From positions 6,894,698 through 6,958,697 of the forward strand of contig OZ037765.1 in NCBI GenBank assembly GCA_964035545.1: 64,000 nt of DNA, given 5' to 3'. Below the pieces are notes generated by a model. That model was not told the DNA's origin, did not search any database, and saw only the letters and a list, made by a program, of their open reading frames with translations. The stretch comes from Bugula neritina. Its lineage: Eukaryota > Bryozoa > Gymnolaemata > Cheilostomatida > Bugulidae. This document shows, piece by piece, positions 45,101 to 59,999 of the stretch. Numbering within the stretch: the first letter of the stretch is position 1; every line of letters begins with the position of its first letter. The position numbers and the translations under genes were made by a program.

Positions 45101-48100
45101 ATTTAGCTAAAAGAAATAAATATATCTTGATATCATGTTAATGCAAGTGCCAAATATTTACAATTTTAAATCTAAAGTACTAAGAAAGCAAAATCTTCAA
45201 CACATGTTCATGAAGATGTTTATTCACAGGAATGGCTACTCAAACATCGATGAGTGGGAGTTTATGAGTGGTGACAGAGTGAATAAGCCCACCTATCCAG
45301 ATGGTGCGGCACCTACTATACCCCACCCCAAATTCAAGGACATTATAAGTTCTGATATTGAACCTCTCTACACTCCGATTCCATTTGGTATGTTTAGCTT
45401 TTCTCTTTCTTTTCATTGTTTTATTACCTCATGATACAATATTGCTATTAGACTTGGTTTTTATTATAATAAGAAATCAAAAGGGCTCACAAATTAAATT
45501 AAAAATTGGAGTCTAAATAGCTGCAGAAAGACGGTCTGTGACTTCATAAATATAATAAATAGATTAAAATAGTTCAACACTTGAAACCCACTTCAAATCG
45601 TGTGTTATGTATAGTTAATAAATTTATTTTTATTTGCATTTGATTTTGGTCAAATTCTCAGTTACATAACTAAATAGCCATATATCTGACTGTACATTGC
45701 GAAAGTAAATACTGCTTCAAGTTTCATAATTTAATAACATAACAAAGCCGTGCTGGCGATACTGTTGAAACTGAATGCACTAACTGAATGCCCCTGTTAC
45801 AATGATATCGCATTGCTAAGGTGTCAATTGCAGTCCCATTCAATGAGTGTTGATATAGTCTATGGCCAACTATTATGTCTAACACAGCAGTGATGTATCC
45901 ATGTGTGGCTTACCTTTTAAATTATTGGTTCAATGCGTCCTTACAAACACAGTTTCAGCTGTTGCAATGTAAATAGTGAATACATAATGCAGGATACTAA
46001 TAGCCGGTATAATTTTAACTTTTGACCTCCACACCTAAACAGCATCAATAAGATTGTGTTTTTTTCTACAGAAATCATTCTAAAGTATTGTTTTTAAATT
46101 ATTTTTATGTATCAACTAAAGTTTTTTATTTTTTAAACAAAATAGCTTGGAAGCTTTTTTTTTTAAAAATTCACCTAAATTATCTTTTTTGTCATGAACT
46201 GCTTAGATATTCCAACAAAATGAATGTAGTACATCCTCTAGTTTTCATGCCATGTATAAATATTGTGTATTTTGTTTCTGTGCTTCTTTATCTCTATGCA
46301 GCTTACTTTGTCATTCTCTATTCTTTTCACTCAGTCCCAAAACCCGTATCTAACTTGCCATGCATTCACCATGGGCCCTATTCCCATGTGGTGAATGCTA
46401 TGAAACAACCGAAACGTAAAGGTATATCGTAGCCTCAGCCTATGCTTAATTTCAATCTTTTCAGTTTCCTTGCACAGGCTGCCTTACACTTATACTTTAT
46501 AGAAAAGTTGTTGCTTTCCATAACTTTTAATTATCTCCATTTAATCTTAGATGATAATCAAACAGTTTACTAACTTAACTAGTAATAAATCGAATAGAGA
46601 GTGAGTGAAATTAATCTTCAAGAAATTTCTATTTCTTAAAGGCTGAAAAGCAACTGATGTAAATAGATAGCAGCAAATGTTGATTTCTTTGCTCTCACCT
46701 GATTATTATAAATTTGAGTTATTTATGTGTATTAAAGAAGATGTAACCAGATGTCAACTTTTTAGGTGTTTTAAGCAAAACAATTTTTATTACATTGCAA
46801 AGTTGTGTTTCGAAATTAGGCAGAATAACGTAATGATGCGCACATAGAGCAGTATAAATATAGATACCGAGTCTCAAAAGGCAGGCAAAATCAATTACAT
46901 ACATTTGGTATCTATGCCACGTTAGTTCTAATAACATGTTTTAGGGTTCTATTGAAGGTCACTTGGTTATTAAACAGCGTTGTTAAATAAATAAACTTAG
47001 AGGCAGGCTATTTAAAGGATTGTAAAATAAAATTCATGCTTGAAAGAAAAAATGCCGAGACCCTGCACTAAAGAGACCACCGTGGCCTAAAATACCTTCC
47101 TTAAATGCATTGAGGATTAAAAGCACTAAATAAAAATATATACTGCATATAATATATGCATTATAATTATTAAATGCAGTATTATAATACCATAAATTTA
47201 TAAATACAGCACACACAATGTTATAAGTTACAATACATGTATAAGCGTTCACATACCTATCTGCATGTATGAGCTTGTTCATTATTTGATTGCATATATT
47301 TTATTCTTTCACATTGTAGACTACATAATGCTTTCTCACTACATGCAGTAGTCATCCCATAACATAGCTGCTAAAATATCATAGTTTTAATTAACATGAA
47401 GTATATTATTATTGTGTTATAATTGTTATAAATTTTATACAATGGTGTGCTTTAAATCACGTAAAAATAGTTATCCCCTTGTCATAATAAAGCCTCTATA
47501 GTGGAATTAGTGAGTTTTTATATAAATCTAATTTTCAAAGTATCTATAATAATTACAAAAAATATCAAATCGATAAAAATTGATCTGTGACTTAAATCAT
47601 ATATGTTATATGTATGCATGTACCATATATTTCACATAATATAGTATATTATTTTACATAACTTTGTTATACTTGGCAGTTCTTGGTGCTAAAACATATG
47701 AGAATCAGTCTACTCCATACACCGAGAAATGGAGGGGGATATGCATTGTTTACGACTCTAGCAAATCTAAGCGAGACCAGGCTTATATAGACCCTCCACG
47801 AAACCCACTCTATGCCCCCCATCTTCTCTTTGAGTCGAGGTTTGAAAGTGGCAACCTTCGCCAAGCCCGCAGAGTGTAAGTATTTCATGACTCTCTTGCA
47901 ATATGGCTGCCAGTCTGTTATAATGTATAATATTTCATTACTGTAGTTTCTGTATTGAAAAAGCAAACTCATACTGTCTCCATAGTGTTTATTGGTAGTT
48001 GAACAGTCTGCAGTCTAAATAATCTGATGGGCAGGTACAGAGTTGCAGTTTTAAATAGTCTTATGTTCTAGGGCTAGAGGCTTTCTGCTTGTGAGATAAA

Positions 48101-51100
48101 GTAATCACGTTTCAAACCTAACCAACAAACTAAAAATATAAACTCAAACTAAGCTTAAACTTACACTTCTGCACCAAACAGTACAATTCAATAAGCTCAG
48201 CTATGTGTGACATTGTTCGTTTCTTTTTCTGAGCCTGCAGGGAAACCTTATTATTCAATAGCATCAATAAAAGGCTAAATGCAGTACTTTCAGGATTAAA
48301 CTGATATATTAATAATTAGAATATTTAGTAACAATGACTTATAACTATATGCTGCAGGGAATACAATCATATAATAAACATTGAGTGTAAATCAAGTCTC
48401 CAACACCCTTTCCATCCATTAATAAAGTTTTCGCCAATAATTAATTTGTATGCTTGCATTGCTTTGCTAATTTGTTGCATTTATAATTATGCTATATACC
48501 AAAATTTTGCCTTTTTAAGCAAAAGGTAATATGCACAGACATCTAAGTTGAATTTGCTATTGAATGTTTCACTACATATATTTGGCCTGGTTGGACGTAC
48601 ACATGCATGTGGCCTGGCTAAAGGTACATATTCATGTGGCCTGGCTAGGGGTACATAAACATGTGGCCTGGCCAGAGGTACACATATATGTGGCCTGGCC
48701 GGAGATACACATACATGTGGCCTGGCCAGAGGTACAACACATGATACATGTGCTGATGTTGTAGAGGGCAGTTTGAATATGAACTGGTGCTAAAGTCTGA
48801 CGTCTTCACTAAGAGACACACGCAGTGGTATTACTTCAGAGTGCGGAATATGGTTCCAGGAATTACATACAAGTTTCGAATAGTCAACCTACTGAAAAAA
48901 GACAGCTTATATAACCATGGTCAGTAATTAGCAGCTGATGTGTTGTATTACTATAGAATGGCAGTCATAATATTATGGTATTTGTATGTTTTATTATGCA
49001 CTATAAATTGCTGGTCATAGTACCAATAGTGTTTGCATTCAGGTTTAGTATTTTTAGTATTTTCCAGCGCACTAGAAGTATTGGCTATAATATGTATAAA
49101 GATGTTTTGCTTGTAAACATGGTGAAAGCTTTATGCATTGAAGGCCTGAAGTTTCTAAAACGATATATAACCTCATTTCAGCATTCTGAAAACCAATAAT
49201 TAAATTGATAAGAAAAAAGCTTTAACTTTGCGTTTACACATATTATATACATGTAAAGTTGCCCAATATATAATACCGACTATATTTGACAAGAAAGGAT
49301 AATTATGATGTACCAACAATACTAGTACAGTCCATATTCCTGAGTTGAGACCTTTAGTTGTGTAACTACTAAATGACTCATGCAGGTATGAAGCCTCTCC
49401 TGTATTCTGAAAGAAGTGCAGAAGAAGATAACATTGGTTGGAGTAGACATGGGCATCACATCTCGTAAGTATCTGCAGTCTGCTACAGTCTAATACAGTC
49501 TGCTACAGTCTAATACAGTCGCTACAGTCTAATACAGTAGCTACAGTCTAATACAGTCGCTACAGTCTAATACAGTAGCTACAGTCTAATACAGTCTGCT
49601 ACAACCTGCTGCAGTGTGTTACAGTCTGCTACAGTCTAATACAGTAGCTACAGTCTAATACAGTCGCTACAGTCTAATACAGTCTGCTACAACCTGCTGC
49701 AGTCTGCTACAGTCTAATACAGTCTGCTACAGTCTAATACAGTCTGCTACAGTCTAATACAGTCGCAACAGTCTAATACAGTAGCTACAACCTGCTGCAG
49801 TGTGTTACAGTCTGCTATATACTGTTATGTAATACTTCAGCATGTTAGGAGTATTAAAGGCTACCTTAGATTATCACAGGTGAATACAAACGAGGATAGA
49901 CTGTTACTGATAGTACATAATACTAATGCTATTACACATCTGACTGATATTATAAGGGAAAATATGCAGGCTATCATGGCAAATCTTTATCTGAACCCTT
50001 ACTGCATCCCATTGAGCATATGATACATCTAACAGGAGAAGGGAGCAGAAATTTTATTTTAAAAATTGATGGAGAGACCTTAGTATACTATTTGGCATGA
50101 AGATAATTACTTTAATAATTCATATTATGAACTATTCTTCAAGTAACCAAAGTGCTTTTTTTTAAAAGAGAAGATTTCTAATTAACTACTATAGTTGAAT
50201 CTTGCACATAGCATTAAAACAAAATTAAATGGTTAAACGAAGACCTTACTTGACAATAGGAAATTATTATATATAACACGAAACTATTTTAGATATGGCC
50301 GAAATGTGCAGCACACACTATGTCCACTTCTCAGTCGAGAAATCCCCTATTATGAATTGGAGTGGCAAATGGAGTTTCCATATGCAGCTGACTCGTGCTA
50401 TTTAGCCCACTGCTACCCTTACACATACACTGATCTCAAAGATGACTTGGACAGTCTACTCACCGACCCGTACCGTAGTCAGTTTGTGAAGAAAGAAATC
50501 ATGTGTGAAACGAAGGCTGGAAACAGCTGCTATCTTCTCACCGTCACTGATTTCAGTAAGAGATAAAGTAATCTGCCCAGTGGCTTACATATGTTGACAA
50601 GTTTTGAGATGGCTTAATAACTTGATAAAGATTTACATATATGGCATGGTTTATTAATAACAATCATTCAAATGCTTAAACATGCTTGTACACTATGTTA
50701 TAATTTACAAATTATAATAATTCTGCGTACTAATTTTTGCACTGACTGATGAAAGCAGCTAAATCTCAAAGTGTTTAAAAGTTTGTTGTATGAAGGCGCT
50801 TAGAAGTAGAAAGCGTTTTATTGAAAATTTGATGATCAGTTTGCTGATGGCCACAAAGTTACTATTCACCTGTGGGTTGATAAATATATTCGTGCACCAT
50901 TTTGTTTTAGGCTGCAGGTCGAGAAAGAAACATGTAGTTGTGTCTTCCAGAGTTCATCCAGGAGAGTCAAATGCTAGTTGGATGGTAAAAGGTCTTGTAG
51001 ACTTCATTACTGGAGATTCTAAGGAAGCAGTGGTAAATGTTCATGAGTTTATATACTTATAACTTAGCTGTTAATAGGCTTCAATTTCTCCTTATTATTG

Positions 51101-54100
51101 TCGAGGTGTTGTTAATTTTAGTAAAAAAAGTAAAAACAAATTATCTGAGTGTCTTAAGATGAGTTGTGTATTGTAAACAAACATTAATGAGAGTTGCAAA
51201 AATATATTGCTGCTAGTAAAGCTTTCCATTTGTATATAGAGAAAATGTTATAAAATGTACAAATTTTATTAATTTTCTAGTGCTTATAACAGTTTTACTT
51301 TTTAGGAAATTAGGAAAAAGTTTGTATATAAAATAGTCCCAATGCTGAATCCAGACGGGGTGATAGTTGGCAACTACAGATGTTCACTGCAAGCCAGAGA
51401 TCTCAATAGGAACTACCGACACCCGAGAAGGGACAACTTCCCAACTGTTTTCAATTTGAAAAAGCTGATAGAAGATATCAATGACTCAGTTGGGGTAATG
51501 AATAAGTTTCATGATTTGTGTAACAAAACCCACAGAAATCATAATTTTATGGAAAGTGCATCTTTTAACAAACTATCTTACTAAGGGCAAAACTACAGTC
51601 TAAAACCAAGTTGCCAGTTCTATGTTATGTATAGTGTAGTATGTTTATCAGGTGTATTTTATCTCATTCTTCATTGTATTTTCTGGCTAATGTGTGATAT
51701 GAATTTGAAATAAGTATAAACTATTACTTAATTAGCTAAAAACTACTACATTGAAGCGTTTTGTGCAATTTATATGCTAAATTCACCATTGTACATGTAA
51801 AACAATACAATACTGAATACAGGAATATACCTTTTATATGTGGCTTATATACTGCATATACATTATCTCTAGTTATATATTTATGTGTTACTTGTAGGTG
51901 TTTGTGTACTGTGACTTTCATGGACACAGCAGAAAAGCAGATGTGTTCATGTATGGAAACAATCCTTCATCTGCGACCGTTGGAAATGTTAAGGCTTTTC
52001 TGGATGAGAGAATGCTACCATTTTGTATCTCTCAAGTTGTAAGCCCTACATACTATTTATTATTATATTTTATACCATGTTATATCAATTATTATATGAC
52101 AGTGGAGTGTGGTATAAAGTTGTATTCTGTTTTTTCCAGTGCAAGATAAATATTGTGTGACCCTGTTTTAGAGCATTTCAATTTTATTGAATTAATTGTC
52201 TGAAAATATATGCTTTAATCAACTCTGTGTTTATTAAACAGCTATGAATTTCTTAAATTCAACTCTTAGATATTTAAGTTAATTGCAACTGCTATTGATA
52301 TGTTATATATATGTTACATATAAGTTACATATACATGTATATGTTACGTGTGTGTAAGCCGATGAAATGTATATTATGCTTAAATCATGAGATGTATTTT
52401 ATTGATGTGACAACCAATCGTAGGGAGAAGGAATATTCAACTTTGAGGGTTGCAAGTTTCACATCAGGAAGTGCAAAGAGTCAACTGGCAGAGTTGTGAT
52501 GTTCAGACATTTCAATATTAAGAATAGTTTTACCATGGAGGCCACGTTTTGTGGAACTGTGAAAGACATGTAAGTACACTATTATAAACATTAGCATAAT
52601 AAGTCAACATCTTCAAACTAGATAACCATGATATTATAGTAACATAGTAGCAGCAAAGTTTACAATTTGAAAAGGCTTCCATACTGTTTTTTCGGTGATG
52701 ATAGGTTGTTGGTTTTTAGGATTAGAAAAATTTTAACTAAACATTTCAAAAATAAAAGGAATAAACGTTGATGATGCTTTTATTCTATAGAACCTTAGAG
52801 TTCATAAGTTCATAATTTTAGTAAGAGCAAAGTGTATGTATTTCTATAGTATTTTAGGATAGCTAATATGGTAGACAGAATTTACAAATAAAAATGCTGA
52901 TGTTTATTTGAGCTACTTGCAATTTCTAATCTAATTAATTTAAAAGTTAACAGAAAAAAACTCAAAAGTTTTACCAATGATTTAAATTTTATATGATATA
53001 TAATATATATAAATTATTTATTAGTCATAATAATATAATACACGCAGGATCTTGTATTTCTCATTTGTTTAATCCCAGCGATGGAGCAAGACACTTTAAC
53101 CAAAGAGATTTTATGAATGCGGGGAAGTATTTTGCCCAAGGTGTGAACAAATATGCTGATGTCCTCTCTAACACACAGTAAGCTATTTTGAGCTGCTGAC
53201 AAATCTGTCAGCCAATTATTTTGATAGTAGTTATTAGATGATGTTAGCTTGTGATAATGCTTAGCACCTACAGTGTTGCATGTTGGCTTCGGCTACTTAG
53301 TTGATAGAGTTAGAAGTTTGTCTTCTAGCAAAACTACTCAATGAATTCATAGGCCGTAATATTTCCATCGATATCTGCTTGAGTATTGGCAAATGTACAA
53401 TTCAAAATTTACTGTATCATTTTAGCAGCTTTTGTAATTTCAATATGAACTTTTTTAGCTTGCATATAATTCTCTATATATTTATCACTAACAAGACAAC
53501 TCAAATCTATAGTCTGTACAGCGCATGTGCGTATTGTGTTTATATAAAGAGTGAGTGAGGGCATCGACGACTCCATCTGTTGTAGGATGGAAACTGAAGT
53601 AGTATTAGACTTAACTAAAACGCTGACACAGCAGATAATGAGTGTCACCAACCTGAATGCTGATGAGCAGGCAGCAGTAGATATGGAGTCTGTCCTTAGC
53701 GAACATCTCAACCCGTCCAAACCAGAGCAGCCTGTTAAAGGTAGACTTAAACACTGTGATGACATAGTAGCTTAAAGTCTAGAAATAGAAGCTTGCAGTT
53801 GCTATAAACCATGCTATACTACCATCACAGAACTTAAATAATTTTGCTTAGAACTGGTATTTTTATATAGTGGATGAATTAATAGAACAGTATTTAGATC
53901 AAGCTAGAAACTAGTGGATATCAATATTAATAGTATTGTTATTGAAACCAGTTACTAGCACAATATTCATGAGCAGAAATAGCAAATATTATACTATAAA
54001 CTAGATAAAGTATAGTATAAACTCACCTTATGACTGAGAACCTGTTGTTATTCATGCGAGGGGGGGGGGGGTTGGAGCGCAGCTGCATTTTATATCAATA

Positions 54101-57100
54101 TTACTGAACTCCTCTTTCAATTATTCAGATGAGAAAGAAGACCAGAGTTCTACTAAAGAAACTGACAAGAGAGCGACTGTCATCAAGGTTCTGGACACCA
54201 TCACAGAAGAGACTATTGCTAAGTGTGTCCATCTGCTGGAGAAGTTGTCTTTACCTGCAACTGCCCAAGCAGACGCATCTGAGTAAGCAATCTACTAGCA
54301 CTCAGTACTTAGAATATGCAGCCATTTAAGATGCAGTAGTTAGTGACCATGACGTTGAGATAACGGGAGTGTAAACAAAGAAAGTCGAGTTAATATTAGA
54401 TGAAATACATTGCATTAATAAGAATTGAATATAAAAGATGATTAGTATTTGAATTGAGCTGTTTTGATGTTTGAAAGATGCTGTTAATTGATTTTAGACA
54501 AAATGTGTTTTTACTTTGTTAAAAGGTGCGAAAGTTTTATAAAATTTTGAATTTGTCTTTTATAAATGACGCTTCTAATTTTGGTGCATGTCTTTTCAGA
54601 TCTAGTGATAGTGACAGTGAATCTGAGCCAGAAGTGCCAGAAGAAAAATCAAAAAAGAAGAAAAAGCAAAAGTCTAAAAAGAAGAAAGATAAAAAACAAG
54701 TAAAGTCTTCTATACCTTCAATCAGTGATAAGAAGGATGCAAACCATTCAATGTCTGCTGTAGAAAAGCAGAATCACAAACATCGGAGAGTGGAGATGGC
54801 CAATTTATCTGTCCAATCAGCTGTAAGAGCGGTTGAATGCGCTCACCTCTCACCTGTCTTGTTGTGATTGTGGTTGTCATAGTAACAATACACACTCACA
54901 CTATTGACCTCTTCACAAACTAACTGTATACTTTGATAACAATTAGATGTCTTCTCATATTCTAGCCTAACCCTAGCTGCTTCCTTTTTTGGTAACATGT
55001 AACTCTCCAATAGTATCATTAAACACACTCCTAGTTTGTACCGTATATCTTCTGCTTGAACTGATTGCAAATAGTTTTACTGTTTGTCATCAATAAGTCA
55101 GTTTTACGTTTTACTTGTAGCAACTTCCACTGATTTCCTCAGCTCACGAAGGGGAATACAAAGTAAGATATGCTACTACATACTGTATTCACATTTTTTC
55201 ATTTTGCAAAGTAGAGCCGTAGCACATCAAGTAAGGTGGTATCATTTATATTTGCAACCAATTTGTAATACTAATACATTTTTAGTGCTAGTGTATTAAA
55301 GTAATATTCATAAGTGCTAGTGAGGTACGGTTACAACTCAGCTATTAATGGTAGACATTTGAAAGCAACTGCCGAATGTTTTAGAATGGAAGCTCTCGGG
55401 TGGATCTTAGATCTTCAAAATCTCATTGGTCAAATCCGTATTTAGGTCGAAGTAATGGAGGAATTCCTTGCTTTTCAGAGGAACGCAGCATGGAAAGAGC
55501 TGCTAAAGTATGTAACGTGGTTATTTCAGATAATATGTTCAACACTATCATTATCTAATATGTATAAGTAAAAAGTCAACATAATTATAATGTAACGCTT
55601 AAGCTCTTACATGCTCTCATTTGTACTTTATCAGTCATATAAGCTCAAACAAAGCCACCTTACTCACAAGGCTGTTTTAGACCCGAAAACAAATAAAGTA
55701 GTAATATATAGTGACATAATTAATACCTAATCTACATTCACATAATTAATTATATAACATCTTCTGCAGTTGTCTGTTTTGCTACTTTTCAATTTGTTTT
55801 ACCATGAGATGTTGGCAAATACAGAATAAACTTAATGATATGCTCTTTAGCTGTTGAAATTTAGTAAGAGTAATTACTGCATACCAATTCATATTACATA
55901 GTGGGAACAATTCTCTAGTGCTTGTTAGGAATATGCACTATGTAGAATACTTTAGACTTGACTAAATAAGAATATTTTGCTTTGGTAATAAAATTACAAG
56001 ATATTATATGCCCTCTGACTGAAGTTTTAGCATTATTTTATAAGGTTTGTCTTTGCAGCAATAGATGAAATCTAGTGATAAAGATATTAATGGACATGGC
56101 ATATTATAGCCTTGCCTTGCTGTTGCAGAGAATGGCCGAGCTACAGAAGCGGATGGAGGAGAAAACTGCTAGATCTGCATCTTTTGGTCCATTCTGTGAA
56201 AGAGAATATTTTGATAGTAACTGTGATATATTTTATGAAGATCTGGTTAGCCAACACAAGCAAGCTGAGGATGAGTTAAACAAGAATCTCAGGGCACACC
56301 AGCCCTATGCTAATGTCAGTGAAAAGAATCATATGGGTTAGTACTTAGTAGTAGTGAAAGATTTGCATTTATTAAGTCATTCTCTTTCAATAAGTATAAT
56401 ATGTGAATATTTAGAACTTTATAAGCTTCTCATTATTGTAATTACAATGCATGAAGCAGCCCTGGTCCAGTGTTTAGATCCCTGACCTAGCATGTCATGG
56501 GTTCAGAGCCATATGTGAAGTCCCGATTAACATCAAGTCATAATTTCTCATTGAAAGTGCTCAAACTATGTTGCCAACATGATGAGAAGCACAGTCTTTA
56601 GCATGCATAAAAAACTGTTACTATTAGGGATTTTCATAAGGATGGGAATTTTGAGCAAACGCGAGATTAGTTCTGCAATCTAAAAAGTATATATTGACAG
56701 CTAATATAATAACTAGATGAAGTGCTTAGCTGGTGCTTTAATTGATAACATGAATAACATTGTCTTTTGAGTAGTGTGACAATGGCGCTTGTTTGTGCAT
56801 CGCCTCATCGCATGCTGTGATAAACAATGTTTTTAGCTTTTAGGAGTAGTCTCCACATGCTATTTAACAAACTTAAAACTAAAGAATATTTTAAAATAAA
56901 CTATAAAAATTATTTTTTACAAATGACATCAATTAAAAAATTACATTCCAAAACTATGTTAATTTATAATTTTGCTGTAGTAAATATTCTGTAGACAAAT
57001 AAATTTCACACCTTATAATTATAAGATAAATTTTATATAATTAATTAAGCGCGCAGATGGATATTACTCTGGTTTCTCTTCATATCCACGTATAAATCTT

Positions 57101-58238
57101 TCGCCTTTTACTAAAGATTTCCGTGGAGAGGAACATTACAATGAGTCTATAGACTTATTTTTGACACCCTCTCAGGAGGGTAATAATTTCAATTAAATAA
57201 AAACAAAGTCCTCTAGCAAGCTAAACTAACCATCTTCTTAACGGCGACTGAGTATCATTATATTGATGTAAATTTATATGGGGGAAATAGTTGACTAGTA
57301 GAAAAATTTAGGTAGGAATTTGTATCAGGATTGTTGCTGCAGACTCTAGTTTATGTTGGTTAATTAAAGTGGGAAAGATGATAAGATAAGCTTGACAAAG
57401 GCATTTTTCAATGTTTCTCAAGATGAACACTAATTTATTACAAACACTTCAAATTATGTAGATTTTATGAAGCAAACAGAAGATGAACACAGTGGAAGAT
57501 TAGGTGCTCTAACTCCAAACACAAATCAATTTGATAAAAAGTTAAAACGCTCCAGAACAGAGCTGTTTGACACTAGAAAATATGGCCGTTGGCAGCCTAG
57601 AGGCTCATCTTCCTTGGATACGTGGGCAGAAGTAGATGATTATTCTACAGAGATGTATCATTATAGGTGAGTGCCAAATTTATTTTATTAAGATGGCTAT
57701 CAAAAACAGTGTACTTGGCTTGATAACTATCTTTGCTTTAAAGAATTTATAATATAGTTTTGCTTATGCACAGGCAGCCTACGGCTACCACAGCTACCCC
57801 TACTAGCAATATTATGAAGCTTCCAGCTCACTACCGTGATATCACTGCAGCAACAGCTATTACCACCCAAAACTCAATATTGGACCAAAACGGCAGTCCC
57901 AACCCCCTAACTATGTTAACTAGAGAATACTCAGAAATGCTGGCTAGTAGAATCCGTGCCAGTCAGTCTAGGGTAAGAGCTGACCAAATGCTGTTTTGTA
58001 TCCATAGTAGCATATTAAAACAAAATATGTTGTATTCATGGTATAGCATATTAAAACAAAATAGTCCTGATAAATACTGCATGCTTGATTGTTGATTTTG
58101 CTAATTTTTTTTAATATAAAGTAGTATAAAACTGTGCTAGTTGTGTTGTAATAAAGCAGGTTATGTATGCTACAATGACAGCTTTGGGATTTCATTCAGG
58201 CTGCTGTGACCATTGACATGATGTACAGATTGTTGTAG
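42154..58238 (+). CDS. AGBL2/AGBL3: Cytosolic carboxypeptidase, AGBL2/AGBL3 (CCP2/3) type
   Basis: Exons 42154-42193, 42727-42859, 43665-44021, 45230-45387, 46335-46415, 47680-47875, 48765-48919, 49386-49464, 50293-50555, 50911-51032, 51306-51494, 51898-52038, 52424-52569, 53079-53177, 53586-53740, 54129-54282, 54600-54822, 55121-55162, 55385-55507, 56129-56336, 57057-57179, 57462-57666, 57774-57972, 58200-58238; phases agree, about 1209 aa. CCP N-domain [12 protein letters not shown] precedes an M14 zinc peptidase: ligands H503/E506 (HPGE) and H599 (FHGH), catalytic E677 (SFTMEATF). [15 protein letters not shown] favours AGBL2/3 over AGTPBP1. These enzymes remove glutamates from polyglutamylated tubulin in cilia and neurons. 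The roughly 500-residue C-terminal tail is low complexity, with a lysine block ([15 protein letters not shown]). Exon 3 has a NAGNAG acceptor (43662 or 43665). Upstream exons at 39.6-40.0 kb may provide another N-terminus. Confidence 0.9.
48580..48735 (+). repeat. 27-bp minisatellite, about 6 copies
   Basis: Unit atgtggcctggccagaggta + cacatac, ending 29 bp before the exon 7 acceptor (48764) of the AGBL2/3-like gene. Its length is a multiple of three and one frame is open through it, but no splice model includes it. Confidence 0.9.
49472..49820 (+). repeat. 19-20-bp minisatellite with higher-order pattern
   Basis: Units of ctacagtctaatacagtctg and 19-bp variants start 8 bp after the exon 8 donor (49464) of the AGBL2/3-like gene. 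A variant block, ctacaacctgctgcagt, recurs at about 49600, 49687 and 49786, giving a second period near 90-100 bp. Confidence 0.92.
54060..54071. repeat. G12 homopolymer
   Basis: Twelve consecutive G in intron 15 of the AGBL2/3-like gene, prone to length error and indels. Confidence 0.9.
56456..56668 (+). mobile_element. Diverged SINE copy 3 (AGBL2/3-like intron 20)
   Basis: Same order of blocks as the other two copies: agcagccctggtc head, catgggttcagagcc B-box region, taacatcaagtcataat in the middle, then agggattttcataaggatgg and gagcaaacgcgag at the end, with many substitutions. Confidence 0.6.
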
Positions 58239-59999
58239 TTTATTGTTAGTGCTGTTATTACTGTATACTCATTTATATCATATTGTATATGTATTGTATG
58301 TTAACTGTATATTAATGAGATGCCCTAGAAGCAAAATTATGATTTATTGAATAATCGAGTATTTGTGTATAATATAGTTGTGGAGAAAACACATTTTTTA
58401 AAATTATTTGTCAATATGACAAAAAGGAGAAACAATTGATCATAATATAGAGCTAACAATTTTTTATATAAATTTCATCACAAAATACTATTTATATTAT
58501 ATAAGGTTTGCAGTTAAAAGTTAATGAGCTAAAAATCTTTGGGGTTTATAAGAAGTGTTGAATTCTCATATTTTTAGATAGCATCAAAAAACCAATCCAA
58601 CCGATCGAGTTTGCTTAAAGTTCTACAAGTGAATCCAATGCATTGCCAACCAGGGCTGGAATGACTCTTACCGTGTATCATTATATACTTTAAATATATT
58701 ATTTATAATATAATAATATAATATTTGAGCTGTCAGCAATATTGTAATATGCTAAAGACTTTTAGCTTAGTTTCTTTTGGGAATTTACACATTCTCTTAA
58801 TGGACTTATTGAACTACATGAATATTCAATTAAAATATCTATCATGTAAATTCTCATGCTGAACATAATCTGACATTGCCATTCTTATACTGTATGTTAT
58901 TTTATAAGGCTTGGCTTTCTATTTACCTCATGTATTGTGTGTTAATTCTTTCAGGGAAGATTTTTATCACTAAAATAATATGTTTTCTGATTTTATTAAA
59001 AATGTATATTTTTGCACTATTCTTTTTTTTTCTTGAAGCTGCTTCGCTATATAATAGTGTTTAGATGAAAGAATGAATTAGTAAATCAGACTCTGTTGAA
59101 TTGATAGCAATGTTTGCTCATAGAATATTAGCTCCATGGCTATTATGTTTCAATCGGTTACCACTGAAGATTTGCACACTAATCAGCTACTATATACTAG
59201 AGGGCGATTCTTGACTAATTATAACTCAAGAAATATTATTTGATTTGTTCTCATTGTGATATCATTATATTATGTAACACGAGACTAACAAGTCAGTTTT
59301 ATAGCAGTGCAGTGTGGCATAAAAACCACCAGTCCTGTGATTTATATTAAATGCACTAATTGCCTTTAAAAGCCTATTAAAACTACATGCGTTCTGGAGA
59401 TTTTTCACACAATAAGTACAACTAGACTATGACTACGAGCATGTGAAGAAGGGAATATAAGTTCACAGCTTTATAATAGATATGTAGAAGCTCCATAGTT
59501 TATTTCATAACTTCGGTTCAATAGGACAATGGAGAGCAGAAAAGCGCGGACATAATCTATAGAGTTATTTTTCCTATCAACTTTTAAATATAGCAATATC
59601 AGGAGATGCACACAAAACATAGACGATATTATGATCTTAATACGATGCTTTCAAGAATTACTTTAAAGCCTATAAAAAACCCGCGAGTATTTTCACAGTT
59701 TATGCTTGTAGTCTAGTTTCTTTAAATTACTTTAAAGAAATGTCGAGTGTGAATGCTTGGTTATTTTATTGATGTCGCCGAACTCATAACTTTGCCACTT
59801 AAGCTAGATTATTTTTCATCTTGATTTATTCACTAATAGAATAGTAATACTAATACTAATAGATATTCTCATTCTCATTCTGTATTCACATTGATTATTA
59901 TTGTCATACTCAAACTCGTACCAAGTTTAAGTTTGACGTACTTGCAAGTGGAGCACCACTACTCGTTGTTTTTGTTAGTATTACTTGACAAAAATAGTC
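58239..59999. other. Intergenic, AGBL2/3-like 3' flank and RFC4 upstream region
   Basis: AT-rich with short repeats (for example aatactaatactaatag near 59850). No gene and no close AATAAA after the stop at 58238; an ATTAAA lies near 58829. RFC4 shows no clear TATA box. Confidence 0.5.

Noticed and set aside
49472-49820. CRISPR-like array
   Set aside because: No unique spacers; direct tandem minisatellite in a eukaryotic intron.
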